A stretch of DNA of 64,000 nucleotides from Prinsepia uniflora (GCA_032719365.1 CM064866.1:72055028-72119027); one strand, 5' to 3'. Counted from the first letter of the stretch, positions 45,080 to 58,254 are shown. The notes: generated from the sequence alone by a model not told the origin. Translations and numbers: made by a program.

Positions 45080-47530
45080 GGATTTTGGTTTTTCTATGGT
45101 AAGTTTCATGTGAACTTTAACAATATGATATTGGAATTTCAAAATTTAAACTTTTTCATCAAAATTTCAAGTTTGGATTTTGGAATATAAGGTTTATATG
45201 AATTTTAGCGTTTGATATTGTGGATTAAACAATGAATTGTGAATTTTAACTGTTTTTGGTTTTATTTTACCAGAATAAAGTTGATATGAACTACAATAAT
45301 TAGGATTGTGGTGTTGAAGTTCAAATTTTTTTCCTTTCAAAATTTTGAGTTGGAATCTTTGAGTTATGAGTTTTATATGAACTCTAGAGTTTGATATTGT
45401 GAATTTAAAAATGAATTTTGATTTTTTTTTTCATTTTTAGTTTGATTTTTTTTATAGTAAGGTTGATATGAGCGCTCACAGTATACAATTGGGGTTTCGA
45501 AGTTCAATATTTTTCTTTAAATTCCAAGTTTAGATTTTGGAATAATAAGGTTCATACGAATTATAACGTTTTATTTTTTTACGAATTATAACGTTTGATA
45601 TTATGGATTGAAAAAACAATTTTAAATTTTTTAAAATTTTGAGTTTGATTTTTTTATGATAGTGTTGATGTGAAGTTTAAGAATTTGAGATTAGCGTTAC
45701 GAAGTTAAAAAAAAAATTCCTTTTAAAATTTTGAGGCTTGATTTTGAAACTATAAGGTTTATATGAATTATAATATTTGCTATTACAGGAAGGGGAAAAA
45801 ATGAGATTGGAGTTTCAAAGTTCATAGTTTTATTTTTCAAAATTTCAAGTTTGAATTTTGTAATTATAAGGGTTATATGAATTATAGTTTTGGTATTATG
45901 GGTTTTTTTTAAAATCAGAGTTTTGGTATTATGGATAGGAAAAAGAATTTTGAATTTTGAATTTTTTAGTTTTAAGTTCATTTTTTGTATGGTAAAGTAG
46001 ATGTGAACTCTCACAATATGATATTAAGTTTTAAAGTTCATTTTTTCTTCTTTCAAAATTTCATGATGAGATTTTGGAGTTCTAAGGTTCATAAAAACTC
46101 TAGCACTTGGTATTATGGATTGGTAGAAGAATATTAATTTTTTTTTTGGTTTTAAGTCTATGGGAAGGTTGATGTGAACTTTTTTAATATAAATTTGGGG
46201 TTTCAAAGTTCAATTTCTGTTTTTTTTTAATAAAGTATCAATTTTTTATTTTGAAATTTTAAGTTTCATATGAATTATTTGATACACAAATTGGAGAAAA
46301 AAAATTTGAATTTTTCAATTTAGATTTTCTATAGTAGTAAACTATTATTTTCTCTAAATATGAGACTGGTTTTAAAAGTTATTCTTCAATCTGCAATATC
46401 AAACATTATAATTTTTTTTTGGCAATATATTAAACTTTAGAATTCAAATCATCTTTATAATTCCAAAATTCAACCATGAAATTTTAGAAAAAAAAAAAAG
46501 AATTTCGAAACCTGATCTTACTAAAAAAAACCAAATTCAAAGCAAAAAAATAAAATAATTTAATTGGTTCTTCAATCCGTAACATAAAATGCCAAAGTTC
46601 ATATAATGTTTATAACTTGAAAATCCGAACTCTAAATTTTGAAAATAAGAAAAAAAGATTTGGAAATCCCAATTTCATTTTGTGAGAATTCACACATTTT
46701 TACTATAGAAAAACCAAATTCAAAAAAAAAAAAAAAATTCTAACTCGTAATATCAAACGCTAGAGTTCATATGAAACTTATAACTTCAAAATCCAAATTC
46801 GAAATTTTGAGGAAAAGAATGAACATTGAAACCTTATTTTCATATTATGAAAGTTCACATCAAGTTTATTACAGAAAAATCAAACTCAAAACAAAGAAAA
46901 TTCTAAATTATTTTTCCAAACTGTAATATAACATGCAAGATATCATATGAGCCTTACAATTCCATAATCAAACCACAAAATTTTGGGGGGAAAAAAAATT
47001 GAGCGTTGAAACCTCATTATCATATTATAAGAGTGCATAAATCTTACTATAGAAAAACGAAACTCAAAATGGAAAAAATTCAAAATTATTTCTCTATTTC
47101 ATATGAACTTTATATGTTCGAAAGCCAAACTCGAAATTTTGGAAAAAAATAAATAAAATTTTAAAATTGCAATCTCATCACTTCAATCTTATCATAGAAA
47201 AATCAAACTCAAAACAGAGAAAATTCAAAATTTTTTCTCTCACTCGTAATATCAAACGTTAGAGTATATATGAACCTTATAAATCTAAAATCCAAACTCG
47301 AAATTTTGAAGAAAAAAGAACTCCAAACTCTGATCTCATATTATGAGAAAGTTTACATCAACTAGCATAGAAAAAACTAACTCGAAAGAGAGGAAGTTCA
47401 ATTTTTTTTTTCCAACTCGTAATACCAAATACTTTAGTTCATATGAATCTTATAACTACAAAATCCAAATTCGAAATTTTGAAAGAAAGAAAAACTTAAC
47501 ATGAACCATAGTAAAACAAAACCAAAACTT
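45080..47530. repeat. Fold-back structure built of ~175-bp repeats
   Basis: The left arm (about 45080-46380) holds seven tandem, diverged units marked by aaggtt(t/c)atatgaa...ttgatatt, near 45190, 45368, 45548, 45754, 45869, 46083 and 46261. The right arm (about 46400-47530) holds the reverse complement of the same unit near 46570, 46745, 46920, 47095, 47245 and 47420, mostly 175 bp apart. The outer ends match: tttctatggtaagtt near 45090 against its reverse near 47505. No coding capacity. Fold-back (FB/MULE-type) elements with arms made of subrepeats look like this. A rearranged satellite is the alternative. Confidence 0.75.
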
Positions 47531-48308
47531 ATCATTACTCTCCTTCGAATCATCACCAACTCCATCTTGCCGCTTAATCAAAACCAAAATTAGAACCAAG
47601 TACATGCGTTGTTTATTAAAACAATTTCTAATGATCAAGTGCAGCTCAATTAAGACAATTGTACTTATAGAAGACAACTACTCTCAAGATTGTTGGCTTC
47701 TATACATAAACACATGAGGAGTAAAACAAGGTTATTTAGCGATCAAATATATTATAATGACTTTGTTTTAGCCTTCAGGTTGTGATATTGAGCTTTTAAA
47801 CTACTTTCACGGGGAATTTTGTCAACATCAATGTCATTTGTATCCAACGAGTTACAAGTAATGGCTCTTCTACACATAGTTTACATGTTCGCATTATCTT
47901 AACATGCCACATATGATGCCATTCGAAGATTTTCTCTCTTCAAACGCAATCATATTCCCCTCATGAAGGCAGCACCAAAAAGGCAGTTACTGATAAAAAT
48001 AACCATTGATTCTGATGGTCAAACACGTATATAGTTCCTGTAACAGGATCAATCAATAAACATAAAACATGCATTAGCATGAAACCAGAATATGTCCCAA
48101 ATCATGACATAAATCCATAAGCATTTCATTTCGTTGTAATTGTGTGGAGATATACTTGGCAAAACAAAGCAAGAGATCCAATAATAGAAGTCGTTTAACA
48201 AAAAGGCTTTGCCATGAAGTTCATCAGTTGCAATGTACATAACCACTGACTACTTACAAAATCTGCTTCCAGGTGTCTAGTATTGCAGAGAGATGGCTGT
48301 CGAAAGCT
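47531..48308. other. Gene-free stretch downstream of the Yippee-like gene
   Basis: No recognisable coding motif; the right part should hold the 3' untranslated region of the minus-strand gene that ends at 48309. Confidence 0.45.
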
Positions 48309-49641
48309 TCACCAACCCTCCTTTAACATTCGCTCCTTCTCTAGGATGTACATTCCTTCTTTATACTTTTGGGTTGGTTCATAAGCCTTGTCCTAGGATC
48401 ACAATGAGCAACAAATGGAGGCAAAAAATCAAATGTACTTAGTTTAATCCAGAGCTTTCACATTTTAAACTTCTGAAGTGACAAGAGGCTGCCAAACAGA
48501 AATATTGGACCACATGGTTCAGCCGAAAACAGGAAAACGTGTTACCCTGACCGAAAACTAAACTGAAATCTAAAGTTTGAAATCCACAGGGCCAGTTTAA
48601 TAATTATATTCTAAAAATATCACCCAATTACTAAATTAGTGATCACAATTCACAACACAATGAGGAGTCACCAGTACATCGATCAAAAAATATGCTTGCT
48701 CTTAAGGATTTTAAAATGGTTACTTCACAGCAGGATCCTGAAAGTCTAACAGCCACGAATCAGTTTCACTCAATCAGAGGGTATTACACAATACGGTCCT
48801 ACTGCAGAATCACTATAACCAGAAAGTCTACTTTAGTAGGAGTATATTGCAATCGGAAATGCTCATAAGTACAATGAGATGGAGACCTATTTGATGTGAG
48901 AGCGTTCGACAAAAAATAAAAAAAACCATTTTCATATAACATTAGATATACAAAATGGTCGCAGATTATGCATTACCGTGGAACTATTTAAAAATCACCA
49001 AAGTTTTCGAACTTACATATTTCCAGCCCAGAATTTGTTGGCAAGAGCTACAATGTATGTCGTTCACAGTATGCAATCCGCTAATGAGATGCCGCTCTTC
49101 AATAGGCCCGAGAGATACATTTATGCTGAAAGAGTGACCAACAATTAGTTGACTTATTAAAAGAAACAAACCCAATCAATCATATCATTCATAGGATAGA
49201 CAATTAGAAGAAAACTATAAACTTCAACTTTGTACATAACAAACTCAGATCATAATCAAAGCATAAACACATGTTTAGTGGTAATGGCACACCAAGTCAG
49301 CATTTTTATGTACAAGATCTCACGTAGCAATCATTCTTCAAATGATGAAAAAAACATTGGAAATATGCATTGCGCTTTAGCTCCCACAAAAATTAACAAT
49401 GTCATAAATGTAAAATTGTGGTAACTCTAGTCTAAGAAACAAAAGTTGGAAACCGTAAAGTGATGGAGGAAATGATAGGCTTGAATTGGATGCCTTACAC
49501 ATTCCTGAAGAGATAGGCTCTGCCATGACGGCCCTGAAAGTTCTTGGAAACGATATCGTCGTGGGACGCAGAGTCCACCTTGCAACACCTGCACTTGAAG
49601 ATCTTTGGCCCACTCAGAGTCTCTATGAACAGCCGCCCCAT
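48309..49641 (-). CDS. Yippee-like zinc-binding protein, three exons
   Basis: Complement of join 48309-48392, 49017-49125, 49499-49641; 336 nt, 111 residues, ATG at 49639-49641, TGA at 48309-48311. Both introns have GT-AG ends and phases agree. The protein starts MGRLFIETLSG and ends EKERMLKEGW. Two Cys pairs of the Yippee fold are present: CRCC (about 17-20) and CSSC in NDIHCSSCQQILGWKY. Other family marks are DDIVSKNFQGRHGRAYLF, EERHLISGLHTV and QKYKEGMYILE. Family length is about 110-130 residues, so this is full length. Yippee proteins are small conserved zinc proteins; the role in plants is poorly known. Open frames covering 49427-49762 in other frames are shadows of exon 1. Confidence 0.92.
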
Positions 49642-50810
49642 GAAATTGAATTACTATTCTACTGTAAGCCCTAATTCCCAGATTGATCGCAAAGTCAAAA
49701 AGCACACAAATTTGATCTTCAATTGGATGGACCTCTGGATTGACCGAATAAGTAGGAGGCAATTAAATGGCACCACGTCCAAATGTAGGGGTACTCTTGT
49801 CATTCAACTACTCTTCACAATTATTTGTTAACCGTAGCGATTTTATGGGCTAACCGCTAAGTCTTTTTTTTTTAATAAAAAATAACCGCTAAGTAAGTCG
49901 GATGAACATTTCACCACATTTCTCTTTCATTTACACACTTTGATCAATTCTTAGCTCCTGTACTAGTTTGATTCTCGTCTTGACCCAAAAAAAAAGTAGT
50001 TTAATTCTCGTTAAGTACGAGATAAATACCAAATTATGTATATTCATTTTCCAATCAACATTCCCGAAAAAATCACTGGACTAAAAAATAAGAAACAAAT
50101 AAAAAAAAGCAAAAGGTTTATTAAGCTAAATGTATCAGGAATAAGTCATTTTGTCTCAAAATGCATCAGGAATTGTAATTTGTCTCAGTGTGTACTAAGA
50201 ACGGTTACACCGTCAATACCGTTGCACCATCCGTCCATCTCTGTTATTAACGCTGTGGAAATTGATGATGTGCCAGTTATATTACAAATTTGTAAGGGTA
50301 TTTTAAACATTTCATATTTTTTTGTTAAACCTTATATTAATTTTAAAAAAAATTAATTAAAACAAAATCTCAAAATCACTCCCCCAATCCCTCTCATTCT
50401 TTGCTCCATTTGGCCCCAGTTCCCACTCTCCAAATTCCTCTTCATTTCCTTCATTCTCTGCGCATGAGAAAGATAAAAAAAATCAGTTAAAACAAAATAT
50501 GGATTTTGGAGATCATAGCTGAAAAAAGAATCCATGTTGATGGATAATTGAAGAACACAGAGGCAAGAGAGGAGGGGAAGATCAAACTGCTCAAGCGAAG
50601 AAGTACTAGAGAAAATGCTTTCCTGTACCAGAAAATGAGCGAGACAATAAGAGGGCTTCAATTGGGGGTTCAAAATTTCATTCATAAGATTCTCCTTCTT
50701 CTTCCTCACTCTTCTTATTTTCACTTCCACTATTACTCTTCTTTTTGTCCTCCATTTCGATAGACTATGACCAATTCGGCTCCCAGTAAAACCTCAAGCA
50801 ACACCATCAA
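49642..50810. other. Upstream region of the Yippee-like gene, with a possible MULE terminus
   Basis: Next to the gene lies its leader and promoter. At about 50120-50345 the text (gtctcaaaatgcatcagg, then gtgtactaagaacgg and cgttattaacg-like phrases) resembles the outer part of the MULE terminus at 15660-15780. 50360-50806 has open frames on both strands without a recognisable domain. The stretch continues across the solo LTR at 57118. Confidence 0.4.
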
Positions 50811-53800
50811 TGTAACGACCAGTCCCGAGAGCCGGGATTAGTAAAGTGATTAGTAACGGATTAGTAAGTCTAATCGGTGTTTAGTTGGTTACTTTTGGCC
50901 CGTTAGCGTCAAATGACGATTTTGCCCCTAATTTGGGCAAAAAGTTGACTTTTAGTTCTGGCGGTCAATTGGGCATTGACCGATGACCGTGACGTAGTTC
51001 GGGATGTCACGAGTCCGTAAACAAGTGGCACGCCCGATTCCGACATCCGAGGAGGAAGTTATGATGTTCGGAAGGTTGAGGGCACTTTCGTAATTTGGTT
51101 AAACGAAGGGAACAAGTTGACTTTTAATACGATCGAGTTTTTACGTGTAGACCAAGGACCGTTAGGTAGATCTTGTCGTCCTGAGTTCAACGACAAGCGG
51201 CATGCCTTCATCGGACATTGGACGGGCAAGATACGGGTCTAGAACGGTGAGGGGCAAAATGGTAATTTTGAGTCTTAGGGGCAATTTGGTCTTTTTGCAC
51301 ATTGGGATTTGTGCAAAACAGATTGGGACAAGTGTGCAGTTTTGATTGGGATATTTTGAGATTGGGACCATGGGATTGTGACATGTGGCAAAGGTCTAGT
51401 GGGTTCTAGTTTTTGCACGGGCTAATTAACTTGGTTTGGTCGAGTGTGTAGCCGTGTTTGTGAGAAAGAAGAATAGATACTGGGATTGAGAGAAATTTGA
51501 TCGATGGGCGGAAAGTGTGTGTGTTGGTGAGTGAGTGAATGAAAAGTAGAGAGAGTCTGAGAAGTGGTGAGAGTTTTGTGAGTGGAATTGGGGGCAAAAC
51601 AGTGTGTGTGTGGTGTGAGGTTTCAGTGAAAAATAGAGAAGGATTGAGGTGGTGGTGTTGCTGTGTTGTGAGAAAACCCGTGAATTGAAGCTGTGGTGGT
51701 GTTGAGAGACTTGAGGGAAGTCGAGTGAGCACGGTGGAACTCACGGTGGAGAGCAGGACGCAGGTAATTTCTTCAACCCGTTTATATGCTCTATTTTTCC
51801 CGTGAAGTTCAAACGTTGAGTCGTGAAGGTAGGGGCTGAGTCGAGGTGTCTGGTAGGTCTTAATCGACTCCTTAGGTCCTTAGGAACCTGTAGATGTCGA
51901 CACCGTGATGGGGAAGTGTACGGGTGGTCGGATTGTGGAACAGAGGTTTGTATTGGTCACGGGTTCGAGTTTGAGACGATGGTTTAGAGGCTTTGTTGTC
52001 GTGTTTGGTTGAGGGGAATGGATTGCTGGGTAGAGGACGAAGAGAACGGTGGAAAGAGGGAGGAAAATGGTGGACGGACGGTTGAGAACCGCCCTCACCG
52101 GTTTAGACCGGTCGACTAGCTGAGGAAGACGATGAATAGTGACTGTGTGCAGGCTCGTGAGGCCCACGCGCAGCCACTTTGTGTGGCACGTGGGGGACGT
52201 GCGGTGTTTTCTGGGAAGGTGTTCAACTAGGTTTTTGGTCTAGACATTGTAACGGATCTTTTGGGATAGGTTTCGGGTTAATCGGATGTCGGTTCGAGTT
52301 AGTTCTGCGGGATTGAAGGTTTAGGATCCCGGTTAGTTACGCTCGAAGTTCGGGGAATTTTTGTGGGAAATTAGGAGAATCTTGGTGGATGTGTTAGTGA
52401 CGTGTTTTGGTGACTGTTGACAGGATCGGGAATCCCCGAGGAGGTCGAGGAACGTGCAGGACGTTCGGAACGCGAGTGACGTACCCGGTATCTGTGAGTG
52501 GACCCCTTCTCTATAACTGAGCATGCATAACTACTTTGAACTTACTTTTTTTTATGGTTTTATATGTGATTTCATGGTTATTTGCATATGTTATAACGAT
52601 TTTACTTAATTGCACATTTTTCGAGAAAATACGGTTTTCAGCACGTTTTACGAGGAAGGTTTGAATTCTGATTTCGATGCCATGATTTGGGATTTCAAAT
52701 GATAAGTGATTTTCAATGATTATAAGTGGATTTTGATACATGATTTGATGATCAAGGTTTTTGGTTTGGAATCGGATTTCGAGAATCGAGATTTGGTTTT
52801 GAAGTTGAAACGTGGAATTCCGGATTTGGGTTCGGAATGACGGTTCTGGACGCCGGAAGGGCATCAGACCAGTGATTTCGGATTCGGGTTTGGATGTGGA
52901 TTTAGAATTGGTTTTCAAATGGTTTTGGATTGGATTTGCTGGATCTGATTATTGGGTTTAAAGACCCGGATATTGTGATTGAAGGGGGACGGGCCCGGAT
53001 TGGGTTTAAAGACCCGGATTGAGTTTAAATGACAGGACCCATCCCAATCCCCCCGGGATTAGTGCGGGATGACCCTGCTCCCGTCTGACACGAAGTGTCA
53101 GACAAGGGATATTTCCGACCTTTGCCCTCTCGGGCTATCAGAGTACGCCAGGATCCGGAGAAGGCATGTGATATCTCGGTCTCTGCTATAGTCCACATCC
53201 GATGTCAACCTGAAGGGCAGTCAAAACATTAAAAACTGTGAGTGGACAAAACAAGAATTTATAAAAACATTTTAACGAGAAGATATGTGTACCCTTCACT
53301 AAAAAGCATGCATGCATTCGAAAACCATTTATCCAGAAAAACCATCGGTGGGAACTAAGCCCAAAACTAAGATTGAAAGAGCCATAATGAAAACGACCAT
53401 ACGGGCCACTGCCCAAATCCTGTGCACACCTGTGCATACCACATATCACAATCCATATATCATATCTATATCATATACACATATAATTCACACAACCAAT
53501 CCTGTCACGGTTTCCAAAGCTACGCGCGTGCTACCCAGGTCTCAATCCGAGTCTTCTCAAAGTCAAGATCAATGTCCGTAGACCACTGACCCTACCCGAG
53601 GTAATAGTAACCATAGCCTTCCTGAGAGTAAGGAACCCAACTGGGGGGTGACTCCACTCAGTCCGTGCTCTGTGACTACTCCGGGGTCCACCCAGGCCAA
53701 CGACCCTCCCCGGAGGAGATAATAGAAGTAAAGGAAGGTATATGAATACATATATATACATAACATAAACATTCATGCTCGGTTCCCTTGAACCGTCATG

Positions 53801-53822
53801 ATCCATAAAATCCATAACAAGG

Positions 53823-54048
53823 GTTCATGCCAGTTCCCATAAACCGTCATGAACCAGAATAACCTGACAAAGGTTCATGCCGGTTCCCATAAACCGTCAT
53901 GAACCACAATGACCTTTCCAGAGTTCATGCCGGTTCCCATAAACCGCCATGAACTTGGAAATCCATCTAGGGTCCCTGACCCGAAATCATCAGTGTAAAA
54001 CAACTACGTCTCGTGCCCGAACATATGACTCAACTGGGCACCGTGCCC
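53823..54048 (-). repeat. Tandem large hairpins and 13-nt hairpins in LTR family B
   Basis: Three tandem copies, about 50 bp apart (near 53823, 53873 and 53923), of a 32-nt hairpin with nested arms GTTCATG/CATGAAC and GGTT/AACC. They are followed by GGGTC-CCT-GACCC (53970-53982) and GGGC...GCCC (54036-54048). The same kinds of hairpin in the same order occur at 38043-38258 with different stem bases. Confidence 0.65.
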
Positions 54049-55901
54049 GATATCTAAGGGTCAGTCACGACTCCGATCATAGTGATGCGTGCAACCATCC
54101 ATCCAGGACCGCTCTCAATCCTGGTATGTCGCCGTGACCGAATCAACCGATGCGACCACCACAAGATCATGGTGCACTCATCACCGATCGTTATCCTGAA
54201 CCGTCAGCACTTCGAAGTCGAGCCTCCCCAGGCTGCCCGACCACGAATCGTGCATCATGACCTCTCCGGAAGGAACACATCCCAAACCGGAGGCGAGCGT
54301 CATATCGTAGATCGCCGTGCACATAGCACCCGTCGCGACCACGATTTAGACCCGAAAGTCGTAAATAGCGTCATATACCCGAGACCGAACCAAATGGGTC
54401 TCATACCCGAGTTTATCCTATTAGAAATCCAAAACCAAATCATTAAAACGAATAAAGAAATACAGACCCGTATAAGCACCGTATAAGGCTGAAACCTCGA
54501 AATACGTGCTTATACGTAACCACATAAAAATGCACCCATGGCATCATCAATAAGTAATAAAACATATAATAAACATTTATGCATGCACCAATTTAGAAAA
54601 CAAGGTCCACTCACAGACCGTCCGAGCTGCCGCCTCGATTTGCGTGCCATACGGCTCCCCGAGCCGATCACCGTCACCGGAACTCCCAAACCTGTCCAAA
54701 TTGTAATAGAAGGTTACTAACTACTTAATTAACCTCCCACTAAAGCCCCGTAATTTTTCCGTATTTTTAACTATTTTTAATCCCGAACCTAAACCTTCCG
54801 ATGCCCCGAAACATATCGAGACGGTGTCCGATCGACACGAAACTAGTCCCAACATGTTCGTTACATCGAATAGAAGATTTCACATGTTGAACACATCCCC
54901 AAATTCTCCCCCACGTGCCCACACGCGCCGCCTGAAGTGGCTGCGCGTGGGCTTCACGCGCCAGGCTACAGTACCTGCTGACGTCAGCATGACGTCATCT
55001 GACAGCTGTCAGGTCTGACATGTCAGACTCTGACATGTGCCATGTGTCAAGCTCCCATTGGTCCACGTCACTGTGCTGTCAGTGCCACGTGGCAGTCTGA
55101 CATGTGCCACGTGTCATCACGGCACTGGTCCACGTCTGTGCCACGTGTCAGCCCCTGATTGGGCCACGTCACTGACATGTCAGTGCTGACTGTGCACTGA
55201 CATGTGACACATGTCGCACTCCTATTGGCCCATTTTCTGACATGTTAGCTGACATTTTCAGATCTGACAATGCTGACGTCATCCCTGACATGATGACGTC
55301 ACCTGTCATCCCCTACATCGATCAGACCGATCCGAACCGGTCCGGTCCGGTCCGGTTTTTCCTGCAAGTTGGACCGGCGTAACCGGTCCAGGTCTCCTTC
55401 TCCCTCATTTTCGGTCCGTTTGCTTCCATTCCAATTCCTAAATTCCTATTTCTTCATTTCCTATCTAACCCAATCAATCAAACTACCTAAAACCTTCGAA
55501 ATCCGACCGGTCCAATTTGGACCTCACTGTCGATTTTTCCTGATCAGCCTACACGGCTGCTCAGCCGTCAACCACCACCAAAACCCTCTTAAACCTTCCT
55601 AGCATCCTAATAATCATTCCCTAATCATTTATAACCAACCATAACATCAAAATGGAAAAATGGATTGAAAATGGTTTAATCGATACCTTTCGGGTTTTGG
55701 GCCTCCGCCGTGCACGGCAGCGCCGTCCTGGCCGGCCACCACCTCCAGTCATCCTCCCCCACTCTCTGGTCCTCTCGGTTCATGATCAAACAGGGTTGGA
55801 GGGTTGGATTTGGGGAGAATGGATGGATCGGTTTGTTTGGGAATAAGGAAAATGAAAATGCACGGGAAGGTTGGATGCATGAATGTGGGATGGTAACCAG
55901 T

Positions 55902-55927
55902 GGATGGGTGACAAGTGTCACTCATCC
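55902..55927. promoter_or_regulatory. Conserved palindrome in LTR (copy 4)
   Basis: GGATGGGTGACA, AG, TGTCACTCATCC; one mismatch between the arms; about 515 bp from this LTR's start (56442). Confidence 0.55.
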
Positions 55928-57122
55928 ATTGGTTGCTGAAAAGTAACTGGGCCCACTAAAGACAAACTGTCCTCGTAAAACGTGTCGTTGTGAATAGTAA
56001 CTTGGAACTTCCGTAAACCGTAACTTCGCCGTCGAACGTCCGAATTCGACGTACCGCCTGTCTACGGATTCGTATCGTCCTTATCTACGTAATAGTCCTT
56101 GGCCCTCGACCATCGGACATCCCAGTCAAAAAGTCAACATTTCGCTCCTTTTAACTAAAATTACCAAAATGCCCCTAAACTTCCGAACGTCACAACTTCC
56201 TCCTCGAACGTCGGAATTGAACGTGCCACCAGTCTATGAACTCGTGACGTCACGAACTACGTCACGGTCATTGGTCAAAGTCCATTTGACCGCCCGATTG
56301 AAAAGTCAACGTTTTGCCACCATCAGGGGCAAAACGGTCATTTCGCATCGTTCGTCCGATTTAGCCTATCTAATCACCGATTAGCCTCACTAATCTTGAT
56401 TAGTCACTAATCTAATCTAGGAATTTGGGACGGGTCGTTACATTAAAGACTCAGATATATTGATATTTCCCCCGTAGGCCTGTTGAGTTTAAAGACTCGG
56501 AGTTTAAAGACTCGGATTATTGAGGCCTGGATTGAGTTTAAAGATTCGGGAGTTTAAAGACTCGGACAGGTCCAGCAGGTTTGATCGGATAATGATGACT
56601 TGGATGTTTTATCGTACTGTTTTCATGATGCTTATTTTGTGCATTATACATGTTTTTATGATGATTACCATGTGGTTTCTGGCCGTGTTTAATAAATGGG
56701 TTGTGCATGCATGTTTTCAAAACGGAGGGCCAAACCCTGGTTTGTTTATGAAATGGTTTTTTAAACTTTTATTCGTTATGGTCCACTCACACTTTCTGGT
56801 TTTTAATTGCCCTCCAGGTCGTGGAGCTAGCGCGGGGGTTGACGTTGAGGCAGCGTCAGAGGCATAGAGTACTCGAGAGTGACCCCAAAGTGGTTTAAAT
56901 TTTCCGTTGTGCGTGTACTTTGTGTATCGGTTTTGTTTCACTTTGTTTTGGTACTATGCTCTGTATAGTTGTTGACATTGGGTTGCTTTAAATTCTCTTG
57001 CATCTGACAATGTAATTTGTGGTTTTCGTGAGGCTATTTCGGTCTTTCATTTTTGGGTTGTCAGACGGGAGCAGGGTTTAGTCCCTAATCCTGGGGGATT
57101 AGGGGTGGGCCCTGACAATCAA

Positions 57123-58237
57123 CCCTGTCATCCCCAACGACAGCCGCCCGGCATTATACCCCTCTACCCATAACGTCCTCACAATCTCCACGTTATGTCT
57201 AAACTCCTCAATCGCACTAAATCACAACCATCTCGCCCTACTTTTCCCCAATCTATTGGGTCCAATACTCCACCCCATAGAAGACACCTTCCCCACCCAT
57301 CGAAACCTCATTGCCTTGCAAACCCATCATCTTTATCAAACCCCACGTCCCTGTTAAAAACAGAACAACACTAACCCTTCCTACACCCCAGAGCCACAAG
57401 ACCTCCAGAGCCATCTGAATCGCCCACAACACTTCAGCCCACACATGTTAATTCTTCCAAGACCCACGCTCAAATTTTCCTCCCTATGCTCAGTCCAGTT
57501 GAAACGGACTGGCGCCCATCAAAGCCCAATCAGACCCTTAGAGCTATTCAAACCCCTTTCTCATGGTATCTGAACAAAACTAGCCATCTAATAGAAATCC
57601 CCCAATTGAACACATCGACCTTGCCTTTAGGCCTATCATCGCCTTTCGACATATCCCAATCGCATTGGAAAATCACCCCTCAAAACCCAATCCGACCCTC
57701 AGAGCAGTGCGAATCCTAGCTCGTGGAAACAGTACAGACCAACCATCCAATTGAGCTCACCGTCCAAGGCTTTCAAGCCCTCATCGCCCATTGAGCCTGT
57801 CGTATGCCATAGTGCCTACACTCCAAAGCCGCGAGACCACCCATTCCATCTGAAACACCCCAAGCGATGTAATCTCAAGTTAGGTCTCTCAAAACCCTAG
57901 CTTAATTTCTCCTTCCAACTCACAACTCAATTGATTTGGAAAGGCACCCCGCGAAACCTTAGCAGACCTGCAGACCCAGTTGAACCCATTTTATTTGATA
58001 AGCCCAACCTCTCACCTTACTATTTGGAGGCCCACTATGGTATGTGACTAGCCTTTTTCCTTCTTGTATTGCTTTGGTATAGGCTTGTAAGCTGTAGTGA
58101 GTTATAGAGAGTCTTTTCCCTTATTAAGTATATTTAAGTCTATTGTAAGAAAGTCACGGGATATGAATGAATTGAAACAGATTTCTCCCTTCCTCTTTGC
58201 TCTATCTCTTCCTTTCCCTTTGCCTTTGATCCTACCA
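57123..58237 (+). repeat. Flank and probable 5' LTR of the gypsy element
   Basis: The primer site at 58240 implies that a 5' LTR ends at 58237 (CCTACCA). The last ~200 bp (tctattgtaag, pyrimidine-rich tcccttcctc) look like an LTR end. The LTR start was not found; the sequence from 57123 may be partly the old flank of the solo LTR. No coding sequence is supported. Confidence 0.45.
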
Positions 58238-58239
58238 TT

Positions 58240-58250
58240 TGGTATCAGAG
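58240..58250 (+). other. Primer binding site, tRNA-iMet type
   Basis: TGGTATCAGAG, two bases after the putative LTR end, followed within 30 bp by the gag region. Confidence 0.8.
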
Positions 58251-58254
58251 ACCA

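Larger units (their letters stand above)
53030..56442 (-). mobile_element. Solo LTR (family B) nested in 50811-57117
   Basis: 3,413 bp, uninterrupted. In plus coordinates TGACAGGACCC to GGGACGGGTCGTTACA, flanked by TTAAA (53025-53029 and 56443-56447). Removing it restores a GAGTTTAAAGACTC motif of the host LTR. It serves as the intact reference for the split solo LTR 25322-40123. It contains stem halves 53238-53247 and 54605-54614, hairpin arrays (53823-54048), the GC hairpin (54943-54961), dense CTGACATGT-type motifs (54990-55300) and the palindrome (55902-55927). Confidence 0.93.
50811..57117 (+). mobile_element. Solo LTR (family C) with a nested solo LTR
   Basis: Own sequence is 50811-53029 plus 56448-57117, about 2.9 kb. 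It starts TGTAACGACCAGTCCCG and ends GGGTGGGCCCTGACA. The target duplication is ATCAA (50806-50810 and 57118-57122). It carries GTGAGTGGAC (52494-52503) and GTCCACTCAC (56781-56790), a pyrimidine tract with CCCTCCAG (near 56811-56818), CATGCA motifs and GAGTTTAAAGACTC motifs on both sides of the nested insertion. No internal region: a recombination product. Confidence 0.92.

Noticed and set aside
49427..49762. 111-codon minus-strand open frame as a gene
   Set aside because: It overlaps exon 1 of the Yippee-like gene in another frame; the spliced Yippee frame has clear homology.
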